The notes below the pieces were generated by a model, which was not told the DNA's origin, made no database searches, and saw nothing but the letters and a program-made list of their open reading frames with translations. Positions 9,202 through 17,655 of a DNA stretch of 64,000 bases are shown piece by piece. The stretch spans positions 1 to 64,000 of the forward strand of contig JANQQF010000030.1 in NCBI GenBank assembly GCA_028285035.1. Direction: 5' to 3'. The translations under genes were made by a program, and so were the position numbers. The DNA is from Phycisphaerae bacterium (lineage in GTDB: Bacteria; Chloroflexota; Anaerolineae; 4572-78; J111). Position 1 is the stretch's first letter. Every line of letters starts with the position of its first letter.

Positions 9202-9363
9202 ATACCTACCTAACCTCAAGTATTGATATTATTCTCCCACTTACATTGAACGATTAGACTCAATTACTTTTTTGAAGGCGGAATGTTTCGCGAAGAAGGG
9301 ATATATCAATAATTATAAAGTAATTTCCCTTTCCCTCAAAATCACCTTGTCAACTACCCAGTA

Positions 9364-9395
9364 AAACAAAAAAGCTCCCCAGTGGAAGCTTTTCT
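9364..9395 (-). terminator. Intrinsic terminator after the BTAD regulator
   Basis: Read on the minus strand, AAAAGCTTCC and GGGAGCTTTT form a stem around a short ACTG loop, followed by TTTTGTTTTAC. It lies 19 bases past the regulator stop and separates it from the helicase unit. Confidence 0.8.
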
Positions 9396-9413
9396 CTACT
9401 TGCAATGATTCAA

Positions 9414-12400
9414 TTATCCCTGCAGCACAGCTTGCACCTCTGGCAAGTTGAGAAACGAGGCCCGAAGCTCGGATGTGCCAGCGTGGTCGGCGATGAAGTG
9501 GACCACCGCTTGGGCTTGTCCTCGTAGCGCTTGAGCAGCATCGGTACGGCCGTGTTGGGCTTCAAGCTGGCTGAGGGTGAACAGAATTTGCCAGAGACGA
9601 CGTTGCGACCCAATCGTGTTGGCTTGGTCTCGAGCTTGGATTAACGCCTCACGAGCTTCTTCCGCTCGATCTTCGGCGAGCAGGGCTTGGCTCTTGAGGT
9701 AGAGGACATCGGGGAGGAAGGTACGCACCCCTGCCTGCTTCAGGTACGTAACCTGGTCATTCAAGTGGGCGATGTCCTGCAAAGTATCGCCCCTGGCCAG
9801 ACTAAGTTGCACTTTGGCCAAGAGGACAAAAACAGGGGTAGGATAGGTGAGATTTTCCATCTTGAGACCAATCTCACTTTCCTGAATCGTCGTCTCAGCG
9901 TCAGCCAAATTACCGCTGAGGATTTCAACCAGCGCGATCAAAGCCAGGGGCCACGCTCTGATAACCGGGGGAACATTTATCACTTCGTCTCTGGCTTGGC
10001 GACAAAGGGCCAGGCCAGGCTCAAACGCGCCCAACATACTATACACCCACCCTAGCGCAGCCCGCCCGAACGGCAAGTTCACGGATAAACCGGCCTGTTC
10101 ACTCAGCCGGATCGCTTCTTTTAGGGCCGCGATCGCTTGACCGGATTTGCCGATCTCAATATGGGGATAGCCACCTGCATGCAAGCTGCCTGCGTGACCC
10201 CACACATTACCGATGGACTGGCTGAGGCGAGTGGCTTCTTCTGCCTCGGCCATTGCCTGTTGATAGTTGCCGCAGAGGTAATTGATCGTAGATAAATTGC
10301 GGAGATTGTCGGCTAACATGGGCAGATTATCGTGTCTGTGCCATAATTCGCGAGCTTCCTCCAGCGTCTTCCGCGCCCGGGCCAACTGACCAATGCCGCC
10401 ATAAGCCGGCCCAAGGTCGTTTAGCGTCAGCACGATTTGTTCGGGTAAATTTAGCTCGCGGGCAATGGCCAGTGATTCTTCACCATAGGCCACAACCTGG
10501 TGCGTATCATCGTCACCGAACCTGTGAACCAACATCAGATTCCAGAGGATTTTGGCCTCAACCGCCGGGTCACCCAGTTCACGAGCCAAAGTCAGCGCTT
10601 GTTCCGACAGTATTTTGCCTTGCCCCAGGTTGAACACAGGGCTTGGGATAACGTAAACCGTAGCCTGAGCGACCAGGGCAGCGAGTTCTAGCTCGCGGTT
10701 GGCCTGGGCCCGAGCCATAACGCTCATTTCATCGTAGAGGTGAAAGGCTTCCTCGAACTGATTGTTTAGCTCCAGGGCCCGGCCCAAGTGCGTGTAAAGA
10801 TGTTGCCAGTCAGCGGCCTCAATGGATGGTGAGGGCGGATCGTTGGTCAGTATCTGGCGGGCTGTTTCATAGTGGGTCATGGCGTCGCCTACAGCGAAAA
10901 GACGCATCGCTCCATCGCCCGCGGCCAGGCTATAGCGAAACACGGGTTCTGTTAACCCAGCGGCCAACGCGTGACGGGCCAAGCGGGCGGGGGATGCCGC
11001 AACCGACTCCAGGGTGGCCAAGGCTCGCTGGTGCAAGATACGCCGCCGAGTCTGGCTGATATCAAGGTAGGCGACTTCACGAATCGTGTCGTGGCCAAAG
11101 ACAAAGCCCTCATTTGTCTCATGCAGCAGCCCCCGGTCAAGCAAGATTTCAAGCGCAGGCAAGGCTTCACCTTCCTCAAGGTCCGCCACTTGACACAATT
11201 GGGCAAAATCAAAACCCTGCCCCAGCACAGCACTGGCAGTACAGATCACCTGCGCCTGCGGGCTGAGATGAGCTAGCCGGGCGCGAATCAAATCCTGTAT
11301 CCGAGCCGGGACAAAATTGGGAGTGCTCTGCCACTGATGGAGTGCTGTCTCCCAATCGGCGGTCCAGCCTCCTGATGCCTGACGCTGCAATAGCCCCCGT
11401 TCAGACAATGATTGGAGCGTTTCGATGATGAAGAAGGGATGCCCCTTGGTTTCAGAAAACAGGTGTTGGCAGAACGCCTCAAGTTCGGGCGGTAAGAATG
11501 GAGCACCAGAACCTGGATCGCCCACCTCCATCGACCACACCAATTGCTGCGTGTCAGTTAAGGTGAGGGGATTTAGGCTCAATCGGGTCAGAGGCAGATT
11601 ATGTCCCAGACTCGTCAACCAATGGCTCAATATCGGTGTATCGGGCGGGGCGTTCGCGATGGGGCGGTTCAGGTCTTCGGTGCGGGCCGTAAACAGAATC
11701 AGCATCGATACGCCCTCATCTCCCCAACGACCCGCTAGATAGCGTAGGACATCCAGTGACGCTGCGTCGGCCCATTGCAAATCGTCCAGAAAGATAACAA
11801 CCGGGGCCCGGTCGGCCAACGCTTGCCCAAAGCGGGCCACGGCCTCAAATAGCCGCGTGCGGGCCTCGGCTTCGTCGAGTTTGAGCGGGGCAGGCAGATC
11901 AGGATTTCGATCATTGAGCTCCGGTAACAATCGGCTGAGTTCGGCCAGCCAAGTGTCACTGAGCACTTCAGACAAATCAGTTATCCGCCCCAAGCGTTGG
12001 CGCAGTACTTCTACCACCGGTTGGTAGGGTAACAGGCCGCCCATTTCATAGGCCCGTCCCGGCCATACATCCGCGCCCTGTGCAGCGGCCCAGGCCAGAA
12101 ATTCCTTCGCCAAACGGGTTTTGCCGATACCCGGCTCCCCCTCAATCGTCACGACTTGCGGCTGACCGCGACGGGCTAGGCGATAAGCGGTCACTAATTC
12201 GTGATGTTGCGTCATCCGCCCTATCAACGGCGGTTCAGACGTGACGAGGGGCAGGGCTGCCTCACGGGCCGCCGACGCCCCACGTTTGGGCGGTAGGGGT
12301 GCGGACCGGATGCGCTCAGCCAAGGCTGTTGTTTCTGGGGCGGGTTCAGCGTTCAATTCCTCAGCCAGAATGGCTTGGCACTCCTGATAAGCTTGGAGTG

Positions 12401-13103
12401 CAGCGGCCCGGTCTCCGGCAGCAAAATGTAACTGGATCAGACGGCGATGCGCGGTCTCGTTGAACAGGTCGAGCGCGACCCAGCGGGTCGTGGTCTCAAG
12501 CGCACTCCCAATCTCGCCACCCTCAGACTGGAGCAGAGAAAGCCAATCGAAGACAAGCATCGCTTTACGATGCCAGAGTTCACTCTGAAGCGAGACCCAG
12601 TCATCAAACGCTGGGGTATCACCGAGCGAGAAACCTTCCAGAAAGTTGCCTCGATAGCAAGCTGTCGCTGCCTTGAGGTGAGCAATGAGCTGCTGTATGT
12701 TGGCTGGCTGAGCGGGGGTGGGGGAGGCAGAGGGAGAAACAAGTGGCAACTCATGGGTCAGGCGGACAGCGGCCTCAAGGGTGTGGAGATCGAGCTCTAC
12801 AGCGGTGGATGTCTCAAAGCGGAGAGTGTCGCGATCCGTCACGAGGTGTGGGGCCGTGTGGGCTTGCTCGGTCTCACCCAGACCCCCGCGTAAGTGGCGC
12901 AAGGTGCTGCGTAGCGTCGCCCGACCTGAGCCCGCGCTGCTCTCCGGCCAAAAGAGCGTTGTGATCTTCTCGCGCGAGTGGACACCTCCCTCGACAACGA
13001 GATAGACGAGCAAGGCGAGCGCCTTGCGGGTCGGGAAGGTGATGGGCGAATCAGCGTGACGAACGTTGGGTGTACCCAGAAATTCGAGACTTAGTTGACC
13101 CAT
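9414..13103 (-). CDS. SARP-like BTAD regulator with AAA ATPase and TPR tail
   Basis: About 1229 residues. Domain order: OmpR-type winged helix (1-100, with SREKITTLFWPES and ATLRSTLRHLR), bacterial transcriptional activator domain BTAD (about 105-265, ending in AYQECQAILAEELNAEP), an AAA/STAND ATPase (Walker A GEPGIGKT at about 322-329, Walker B VVIFLDDLQWAD) and a long tetratricopeptide-like helical tail to the end. Such proteins switch on neighbouring genes, often secondary-metabolite genes, on sensing a signal via the tail. The ATG at 13103 has AAAGGG seven bases upstream; a GTG two codons earlier is the alternative. Strongly G+C-rich compared with the helicase unit beside it. It is divergent from three small plus-strand genes that it probably controls. 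Confidence 0.9.
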   Translation of the reverse strand: MGQLSLEFLGTPNVRHADSPITFPTRKALALLVYLVVEGGVHSREKITTLFWPESSAGSGRATLRSTLRHLRGGLGETEQAHTAPHLVTDRDTLRFETSTAVELDLHTLEAAVRLTHELPLVSPSASPTPAQPANIQQLIAHLKAATACYRGNFLEGFSLGDTPAFDDWVSLQSELWHRKAMLVFDWLSLLQSEGGEIGSALETTTRWVALDLFNETAHRRLIQLHFAAGDRAAALQAYQECQAILAEELNAEPAPETTALAERIRSAPLPPKRGASAAREAALPLVTSEPPLIGRMTQHHELVTAYRLARRGQPQVVTIEGEPGIGKTRLAKEFLAWAAAQGADVWPGRAYEMGGLLPYQPVVEVLRQRLGRITDLSEVLSDTWLAELSRLLPELNDRNPDLPAPLKLDEAEARTRLFEAVARFGQALADRAPVVIFLDDLQWADAASLDVLRYLAGRWGDEGVSMLILFTARTEDLNRPIANAPPDTPILSHWLTSLGHNLPLTRLSLNPLTLTDTQQLVWSMEVGDPGSGAPFLPPELEAFCQHLFSETKGHPFFIIETLQSLSERGLLQRQASGGWTADWETALHQWQSTPNFVPARIQDLIRARLAHLSPQAQVICTASAVLGQGFDFAQLCQVADLEEGEALPALEILLDRGLLHETNEGFVFGHDTIREVAYLDISQTRRRILHQRALATLESVAASPARLARHALAAGLTEPVFRYSLAAGDGAMRLFAVGDAMTHYETARQILTNDPPSPSIEAADWQHLYTHLGRALELNNQFEEAFHLYDEMSVMARAQANRELELAALVAQATVYVIPSPVFNLGQGKILSEQALTLARELGDPAVEAKILWNLMLVHRFGDDDTHQVVAYGEESLAIARELNLPEQIVLTLNDLGPAYGGIGQLARARKTLEEARELWHRHDNLPMLADNLRNLSTINYLCGNYQQAMAEAEEATRLSQSIGNVWGHAGSLHAGGYPHIEIGKSGQAIAALKEAIRLSEQAGLSVNLPFGRAALGWVYSMLGAFEPGLALCRQARDEVINVPPVIRAWPLALIALVEILSGNLADAETTIQESEIGLKMENLTYPTPVFVLLAKVQLSLARGDTLQDIAHLNDQVTYLKQAGVRTFLPDVLYLKSQALLAEDRAEEAREALIQARDQANTIGSQRRLWQILFTLSQLEAQHGRTDAAQALRGQAQAVVHFIADHAGTSELRASFLNLPEVQAVLQG

Positions 13104-13248
13104 TTGCACACCCTTTGCACGTTTTTGGCACGCCTCTCTGCTATGCTGGATGAAAGTTTAGTTCAGTGCGGTGTTAAGCCATTTATGATGAGGGCAGATG
13201 CTTGTGACACTGTCATTATAGCCCAGTCAACTTAAGGAAGCAACGGTT
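13104..13248. promoter_or_regulatory. Divergent control region of BTAD regulator and small-gene operon
   Basis: The 145 bases between the two divergent starts must hold both promoters. Runs such as ATGATGAGGGC and TGACACTGTCAT are present, but no promoter box or direct repeat is convincing enough to name. Confidence 0.4.
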
Positions 13249-13536
13249 ATGTCAGTTACCTTTACATCTACTGTCAATATCAAAGATTGGAAAGCGTTAC
13301 AGGAGGTCAACCGTGAGACCTTGGTAAACCAGGCCGATCAGATTGGAGCCACGTATTTTCAGATTTACCGCAACCTAAATGATGTTTCACAGATGCTGAT
13401 TATCGCTGAATTTTCTGACTATGACGCGTTGCGAGAAATGATCAAGGCGCTAAATAAGCAGTTCGAAACGCGACTAACCGGTGATCTCTCTGATAACCAG
13501 GTTTGGGAAAAGACTGAGTGGGAGGGAATTGGTTGA
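13249..13536 (+). CDS. Small ABM/dimeric alpha-beta-barrel-like protein
   Basis: 95 residues with the strand-helix-strand pattern of antibiotic-biosynthesis-monooxygenase-like and cyclase-like dimeric barrels: VTFTSTVNIKDWKAL, then GATYFQIYRNLNDVSQMLIIAEF, then a helix (DYDALREMIKALNKQF). The phrase QMLIIAEFSDYDALREM matches the usual hydrophobic strand followed by the DxxAL helix. No catalytic residue can be assigned. A good AAGGAAG site precedes the ATG. It is the first gene transcribed away from the BTAD regulator, so it may be its main target. Function unknown. Confidence 0.75.
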   Translation: MSVTFTSTVNIKDWKALQEVNRETLVNQADQIGATYFQIYRNLNDVSQMLIIAEFSDYDALREMIKALNKQFETRLTGDLSDNQVWEKTEWEGIG

Positions 13537-13560
13537 TGAGAATTCCCCGAATTTGCTCGA

Positions 13561-13629
13561 AGAAAGGAGGTGACCATTGACCTAAAAGTATATTTTACTC
13601 CCGGCCAAGATGGGGACATATCACCCCGT
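13561..13629 (+). pseudogene. Orphan Shine-Dalgarno and 22-codon relic
   Basis: GAAAGGAGGTGACC is a near-perfect ribosome site, followed by a short open frame (GTG at 13570 or ATT at 13576) reading DLKVYFTPGQDGDIS and stopping at a TAG. The peptide faintly recalls the N-terminus of YtrA-type GntR regulators, suggesting the stump of a decayed gene. It could equally be a tiny real ORF or chance. Confidence 0.25.
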
Positions 13630-13817
13630 ATCAATCATTAGAAGCTGCTTTAAAAGTCTAGTGTCGTCAGATTGGTCCAGTCTATCAAGCGTAATCCTGG
13701 CTAAACTGCACAGGCACACGGTAGATATTACGCCAAAATTGGGCAATTGAAGAGTGGACCAATCTCTTAAAACAAGTTCTTATAGGGAAATCAAATAAAA
13801 ATCGGAATAAAAAAGTC

Positions 13818-13904
13818 ATGTCCTGCCCGAATGCTTTTGTCGGGCATCCACTGGCCGGGGGCAGCGAACGATGGGTCCCCGCTAAAACCACGCGGGGATG
13901 ACAT
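13818..13904. repeat. MITE-like palindromic element with ATGTC ends
   Basis: An 87-base inverted repeat. The left arm begins ATGTCCTGCCCGAATG, and the right arm, read in reverse complement, begins ATGTCATCCCCGCGTG; the arms agree at about 23 of 33 positions around a TTTTGTCGGG / TTTTAGCGGG core. It shares its ATGTC(A/C)T ends with the elements at 14442 and 17508. Confidence 0.7.
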
Positions 13905-13988
13905 AAATCGATTTTATGGGTTTTAACTGTTTCGTCTATTAGTTTACTAACAATTAATTTTAATTCATATAATTAAGGAGACTAAATA

Positions 13989-14414
13989 ATGTCAACAGAA
14001 AAAAACAAAGCGATCTCACGTCAAATGCGAGAAGCCTTCGACAAGAGAAATTGGGCCGTAGTGGATGAGTTCCTTGCCCCCGACGTGGTCATGCACTTCG
14101 CCGGAAATCCCGAACCCATGAACCGTGAGGCGATGGTATATATGCTCAAAATGTTCTATGCGGCTTTCCCTGATCTACACCATACCTTTGAAGACCAGAT
14201 TGCCGAAGGAGACAAGGTCATGCTCCGCCTCACCTTCCGCGGGACTCACCAAGGGGAGTTTCAGGGCATTCCGCCAACCGGCAAGAGGATTGAGATTGCG
14301 GCCACCGTTGTTGACCGCATCGTAGACGGTAAGATGGTGGAACATTGGTCTACCATGGATAATCTCAGCCTGATGCAACAACTTGGCGTTATCCCAATCC
14401 CAGAAGCGGCTTAA
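13989..14414 (+). CDS. SnoaL-like ester cyclase family protein
   Basis: 141 residues of the SnoaL/NTF2-like cone fold. Family marks are the N-terminal helix NKAISRQMREAFDKRNW, DEFLAPDVVMHFAG, AAFPDLHHTFEDQIAEGDKV, then FRGTHQGEFQGIPPTGKRI and the closing MVEHWSTMDNLSLMQQLG. Members include polyketide cyclases and many uncharacterised stress or metabolic proteins. A good AAGGAG site lies upstream. Same direction as the ABM-like and SRPBCC genes, with palindromic elements in both gaps. Substrate unknown. Confidence 0.92.
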   Translation: MSTEKNKAISRQMREAFDKRNWAVVDEFLAPDVVMHFAGNPEPMNREAMVYMLKMFYAAFPDLHHTFEDQIAEGDKVMLRLTFRGTHQGEFQGIPPTGKRIEIAATVVDRIVDGKMVEHWSTMDNLSLMQQLGVIPIPEAA

Positions 14415-14441
14415 CTATTAATTCTGTCAAATAAGTTCTGA

Positions 14442-14550
14442 TATGTTATTCTGAATGGAGTGGCGCGGAATGAAGAATCTCCATGCGGCGATCATGGTCT
14501 TACAATTGAGCGTTTCATGGAGATTCTGAGGCGCAGCCGAAGAATGACAT
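14442..14550. repeat. MITE-like palindromic element with ATGTTATTCT/AGAATGACAT ends
   Basis: A 109-base inverted repeat. Left arm ATGTTATTCTGAATGGAG and onward to GAATCTCCATG; right arm CATGGAGATTC to AGAATGACAT. The ends pair over about ten bases and the inner CATGGAGATTC/GAATCTCCATG arms pair perfectly. It sits directly upstream of the SRPBCC ribosome site. Confidence 0.75.
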
Positions 14551-14572
14551 GTCCTTTACAAGGAGAACAATC

Positions 14573-15112
14573 ATGGCTAAATTTTCATTTGAAACAGCAG
14601 TAGACATTCAAGCCCCGAAGGATCAGGTATTCAATTATGTGGCCGACTTCCCTCGGCACACAGAGTGGAATCACCAACCACAACGGATGACATTGCTGAC
14701 ATCGGGGCCAATTCGAGTGGGTAGCCAATACAAGACCGAAGAGGATCTACCAGGCAACTCACCTACGGTGCAGAAGCTGATGTTCAGGGTGGTGATGCCG
14801 CTGCTGAAGATGAGGCACAAGTTTGAAGGACACACGGTCGCCGAAATCACGGCTCTGGAGCCGAATGAGCGGGTGGCCTGGACAGCTCATATGCCCAACA
14901 AACAAGGTAAGAAGTTGATGCAAATGCACTGGGAGCTACAAATGGAGGGCGAAAACGGCACCACCAAAGTGATCCAGCGCTGTGAAATAGACCCGCCAGC
15001 AGACAGCCCCTTCATGGGAATGATAAACGAGGATGCGGCAAAAAGAACTGAGGACGAAAGTGCAGCGAATTTAGCGCGGTTGAAATCAGTGCTGGAACAT
15101 CGGACAAACTGA
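14573..15112 (+). CDS. SRPBCC-family (polyketide cyclase/dehydrase-like) protein
   Basis: 179 residues from the ATG at 14573, chosen because AAGGAG lies seven bases upstream; an earlier in-frame ATG at 14549 falls inside the palindromic element. The SRPBCC (START-like) fold is shown by FETAVDIQAPKDQVFNYVADFPRHTEWNH split over residues 4-33, then a strand run with GSQYKTEED, EITALEPNERVAWTAHM and a long C-terminal helix. Such proteins bind hydrophobic ligands in a deep cavity. It ends the trio of small cone- or barrel-fold genes downstream of the BTAD regulator. Confidence 0.88.
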   Translation: MAKFSFETAVDIQAPKDQVFNYVADFPRHTEWNHQPQRMTLLTSGPIRVGSQYKTEEDLPGNSPTVQKLMFRVVMPLLKMRHKFEGHTVAEITALEPNERVAWTAHMPNKQGKKLMQMHWELQMEGENGTTKVIQRCEIDPPADSPFMGMINEDAAKRTEDESAANLARLKSVLEHRTN

Positions 15113-15169
15113 ACCTCAATGAGCTGTTTGACCTCTGGCAAGGTCATAAATGAAGGACGAAGACCCGAG

Positions 15170-15275
15170 TATATCCCATTTAGCGTGGGTGACTGGTGTC
15201 CAAACTCAGTTTGGACACCCAATTGCGTGCCGAAACTCAGTTTCGGCACGAGGCCCCACGTCAGGTGGGAAATAC
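15170..15275. repeat. Compound palindrome: outer arms enclosing two hairpins
   Basis: Outer arms (GAGTATATCCCA and CGTGGG at about 15170-15190; CCCACG and TGGGAAATACTC at about 15253-15277) pair in nested fashion around two perfect 25-base hairpins at 15195-15219 and 15226-15250. Each hairpin has 12-base arms and a single C at its centre, sharing AAACTCAGTTT but with different stems (GGTGTCC versus CGTGCCG). Folded, it would be a branched, three-way-junction-like structure. Confidence 0.75.
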
Positions 15276-15407
15276 TCGAAGACCCTCCATCAGGAGGGCC
15301 TCCGTCCCATTTAGCGATACCAACTTGAACAGCCGCGTTTTCGTTCTCATAGCTGGCTGTGGTTGGTGTACTATTCGACTGAAATTCCAAGCCAGGGGAT
15401 TGATGAT

Positions 15408-16400
15408 TTAAAGCGGTAACGTCACAGGCTGCCCCTGCTCGGCGGAGATATACGCCGCCAAGGCAACCTCAAGGGCCTTGTAGCCATCCTCGCCGGTCAC
15501 GGCGGGGGGGCGTTGCTCTCGGACGGCGGCCACGAATTCCTCGATCATTGCTTGATTGGCATCAGATCCCCAGGGAGCCCACCAATGTTTGTTTGTGCTT
15601 TGGGTGTAGACATTGAGATTTTGGCTAAAGCCGTCGATGACGGTTAGCCCGCGTTCGCTGATCAGTTCCATCTGTAGCCCGCCCCAGGTTGGATAGTTGA
15701 GGGGTTTGCTCCAGCTACAGTCGATGCTGGCGAAGGTGCCATCGGCGAAGGTGACCATCAGTAGCCCACCGGTTTCCACATCAACGGTGTCGGCGTGGAG
15801 AATGTGGTTGGTTTGGGCGTATACTTCGACGGGCTCGCTATTGAGATACCAGCGCAAGATGTCGGCCAGATGCACGACGTGATCCATCACCGCGCCGCCG
15901 CCAGCTAACTGTTTATCCACAAACCAGCGGCGATGGTTGATCGGCATTTGGCCTTGATTGGTGGTGCTTAGGCTATAAATTGGGCCCAAACTACCGTCGT
16001 CCAACTTGGCCTTTACTTGGATCAGCGGCGCGCTAAAGCGCATTGGGAAGGCGGTCATCAAGGTGACCCCCGCTTGCTCACAGGAATTTACCAAGGCACG
16101 GGCATCGGCCAGGTTTGTTGCCAACGGCTTTTCGGATAGCACATGGACGCCAGCCTCGGCAGCCAGTTTGACCAGCGGCAGATGGTTCGCATTTTCTGAA
16201 CAGACCAGCACCGCCTCAGACTCAGCCAATAGGGCTTCATAGGAGGGGTACAGTCGGGCTTCAAACATATTGGCGAAGTGCTGGCCCTGAGCCTGATCCT
16301 CATCAGCCAGGCCAATCATCTCGACGCCAGGGATGGCTCGCAGATTGTGGATGTAGGCCTCGGCGTGCAGGTGGGCAAAACTCATAATTCCAATTCGCAT
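15408..16400 (-). CDS. Gfo/Idh/MocA-family NAD(P)-dependent sugar dehydrogenase (second copy)
   Basis: About 330 residues. A Rossmann domain covers residues 1-120, with MRIGIMSFAHLHAEAYIHNL at the start (the usual glycine-rich loop is replaced by SFAHLHA) and the conserved HVLSEKPLATNLADARALV with its EKP. The C-terminal substrate domain has GGGAVMDHVVHLADILRWYL, where the Asp and His of the DHxxHxxD-type motif sit. It probably oxidises a sugar, inositol or amino-sugar derivative. ATG at 16400 has GGAGG seven bases upstream, two bases after the preceding gene stop. Last gene of the sugar locus. Confidence 0.92.
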   Translation of the reverse strand: MRIGIMSFAHLHAEAYIHNLRAIPGVEMIGLADEDQAQGQHFANMFEARLYPSYEALLAESEAVLVCSENANHLPLVKLAAEAGVHVLSEKPLATNLADARALVNSCEQAGVTLMTAFPMRFSAPLIQVKAKLDDGSLGPIYSLSTTNQGQMPINHRRWFVDKQLAGGGAVMDHVVHLADILRWYLNSEPVEVYAQTNHILHADTVDVETGGLLMVTFADGTFASIDCSWSKPLNYPTWGGLQMELISERGLTVIDGFSQNLNVYTQSTNKHWWAPWGSDANQAMIEEFVAAVREQRPPAVTGEDGYKALEVALAAYISAEQGQPVTLPL

Positions 16401-16402
16401 GA

Positions 16403-17419
16403 TCACGCCTCCGATCCGGCCAACTCTGGCAAGGGAGTTAGGGTAACAGCACGGCCTGTTTGGGCCGACTCGATGGCAGCGGCAGCAATCTGTACGGCGG
16501 CCAGACCATCTTCTGCGGTGACAGGCACCGGGGTGTCATTGACCAACGCCTCATAAAAGGCTTTGAGTTGGGTGGCGTAGGGGCTCTCGCTGAGGGGGCT
16601 ACTGGGCAGCGGTACATCTGGCGCGTCGGTTTGGCTTTGATGCAAGTGCAGGCCAATCGCGGCCATTTTATCTGAGTCGGCCTCTAGCCAGCCGTCACTG
16701 CCGGCGATTTCAAGCCGGGTGCGGAAGAGGGGCGGCGGATAAGCCCAAGACCCTTCCACGTGGGAGATGGCCCCGTTGCGATGGGTGAGGATGGCCAGCC
16801 CGAAATCAACGGGCGCGTCGGGGTGGCTGTTGCCGATATTTTTGGCAAACACGCTTTCTACCTCGCCACCAACCCAGCGGGCATAATCAAAGTCGTGGAT
16901 CATCAAATCCATGATCATTCCCCCCGATTTTTCGATATCAACAAACCAATTGTCCGTTGCTTTTTTGGGCTGAAATGTGCCCCGCTTGAGCCTAATTACA
17001 GCCGGTTGCCCCATCTCTCCACTGGTGGCAATAGCCTTGGCCTGGGCATATTCTGGGAAGAATCGAACCACGTGCGCGACAAATAGTTTCACCCCCGCGT
17101 TTTTGCAAGCAGCCAACATGTCCTGAGCCTGTTCAACGGTCCGGGCCAGTGGTTTTTCACAGACGATGTGCTTACCGGCGGCTGCGGCCCTGAGCACCAT
17201 ATCGTGGTGAAGGTGAGTCGGCGTGCAAATGTCGACGACATCCACCTCGCCCAACATTGTGTCAAAGTCAGGGTAGAGTTTGGTATTATATTGCTCGGCT
17301 AACGTTTGGGCGTTCGCTGTTGATTTGCTGACAAATCCGGCAATCTCGGCCTCTGTCTCCGCCCAGCCTGCGGCGTGGGTGGTGCCCATGAAGCCGGTAC
17401 CGACGATTCCTATTTTCAT
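16403..17419 (-). CDS. Gfo/Idh/MocA-family NAD(P)-dependent sugar dehydrogenase (first copy)
   Basis: 338 residues with a classic glycine-rich cofactor loop (MKIGIVGTGFMGTTHAAGW), the conserved KHIVCEKPLARTVEQAQ and the substrate-domain motif GGMIMDLMIHDFDYARWVGG, which holds the catalytic-region Asp and His. It is clearly paralogous to the next gene but not a recent duplicate. Such pairs often act in sequence on one sugar (oxidation then epimerisation or further oxidation). Start has GGAGGG at a normal distance. It lies downstream of the permease genes, separated by a palindromic element. Confidence 0.93.
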   Translation of the reverse strand: MKIGIVGTGFMGTTHAAGWAETEAEIAGFVSKSTANAQTLAEQYNTKLYPDFDTMLGEVDVVDICTPTHLHHDMVLRAAAAGKHIVCEKPLARTVEQAQDMLAACKNAGVKLFVAHVVRFFPEYAQAKAIATSGEMGQPAVIRLKRGTFQPKKATDNWFVDIEKSGGMIMDLMIHDFDYARWVGGEVESVFAKNIGNSHPDAPVDFGLAILTHRNGAISHVEGSWAYPPPLFRTRLEIAGSDGWLEADSDKMAAIGLHLHQSQTDAPDVPLPSSPLSESPYATQLKAFYEALVNDTPVPVTAEDGLAAVQIAAAAIESAQTGRAVTLTPLPELAGSEA

Positions 17420-17507
17420 GTCGGCCCTCCTTTTTTAGTAATTGGTAATTAGTAAATGGTAATTGGAGGCTGATTGTAATCAATCATTGCAAAACAATAG
17501 ACCGGAC

Positions 17508-17612
17508 ATGTCATTTCGACGAGGGACGAGGAGAAATCTTCTTAATACGTAATTTTCTCAAGCAACAATCTCGAAGATTTCTCTCTCCGCTCCACTTCAT
17601 TCGAAATGACAT
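17508..17612. repeat. MITE-like palindromic element with ATGTCATTTCG ends
   Basis: A 105-base inverted repeat between the MalG-like permease and the first dehydrogenase. The left arm starts ATGTCATTTCGACGAGGG and runs into GAGAAATCTT; the right arm runs from AAGATTTCTC to CGAAATGACAT. Terminal 11 bases pair perfectly. In an operon it would be transcribed and form a long RNA hairpin. Confidence 0.8.
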
Positions 17613-17655
17613 ACCCCCTGTGTGACCTCTATTACAATCAATCCTCAAAAATTAT

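Larger units (their letters stand above)
13537..13988. other. Gene-free spacer with relic sequence and a palindromic element
   Basis: This 452-base gap carries the orphan ribosome site at 13561, then about 190 bases with no open frame or structure I can name, then the palindromic element at 13818-13904, then an A+T-rich leader with the AAGGAG site of the SnoaL-like gene. Confidence 0.6.

Noticed and set aside
12437..13005. Overlapping frames on both strands at the BTAD gene start
   Set aside because: High G+C suppresses stop codons; the BTAD-AAA frame has ordered domains and a ribosome site.
13685..13891. 68-codon minus-strand frame
   Set aside because: Half of it is the palindromic element at 13818; composition and lack of a ribosome site argue against coding.
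14887..15390. 167-codon minus-strand frame over the SRPBCC gene end and the palindrome region
   Set aside because: Overlaps a well-supported gene, passes through the hairpins and has no ribosome site or recognisable domain.
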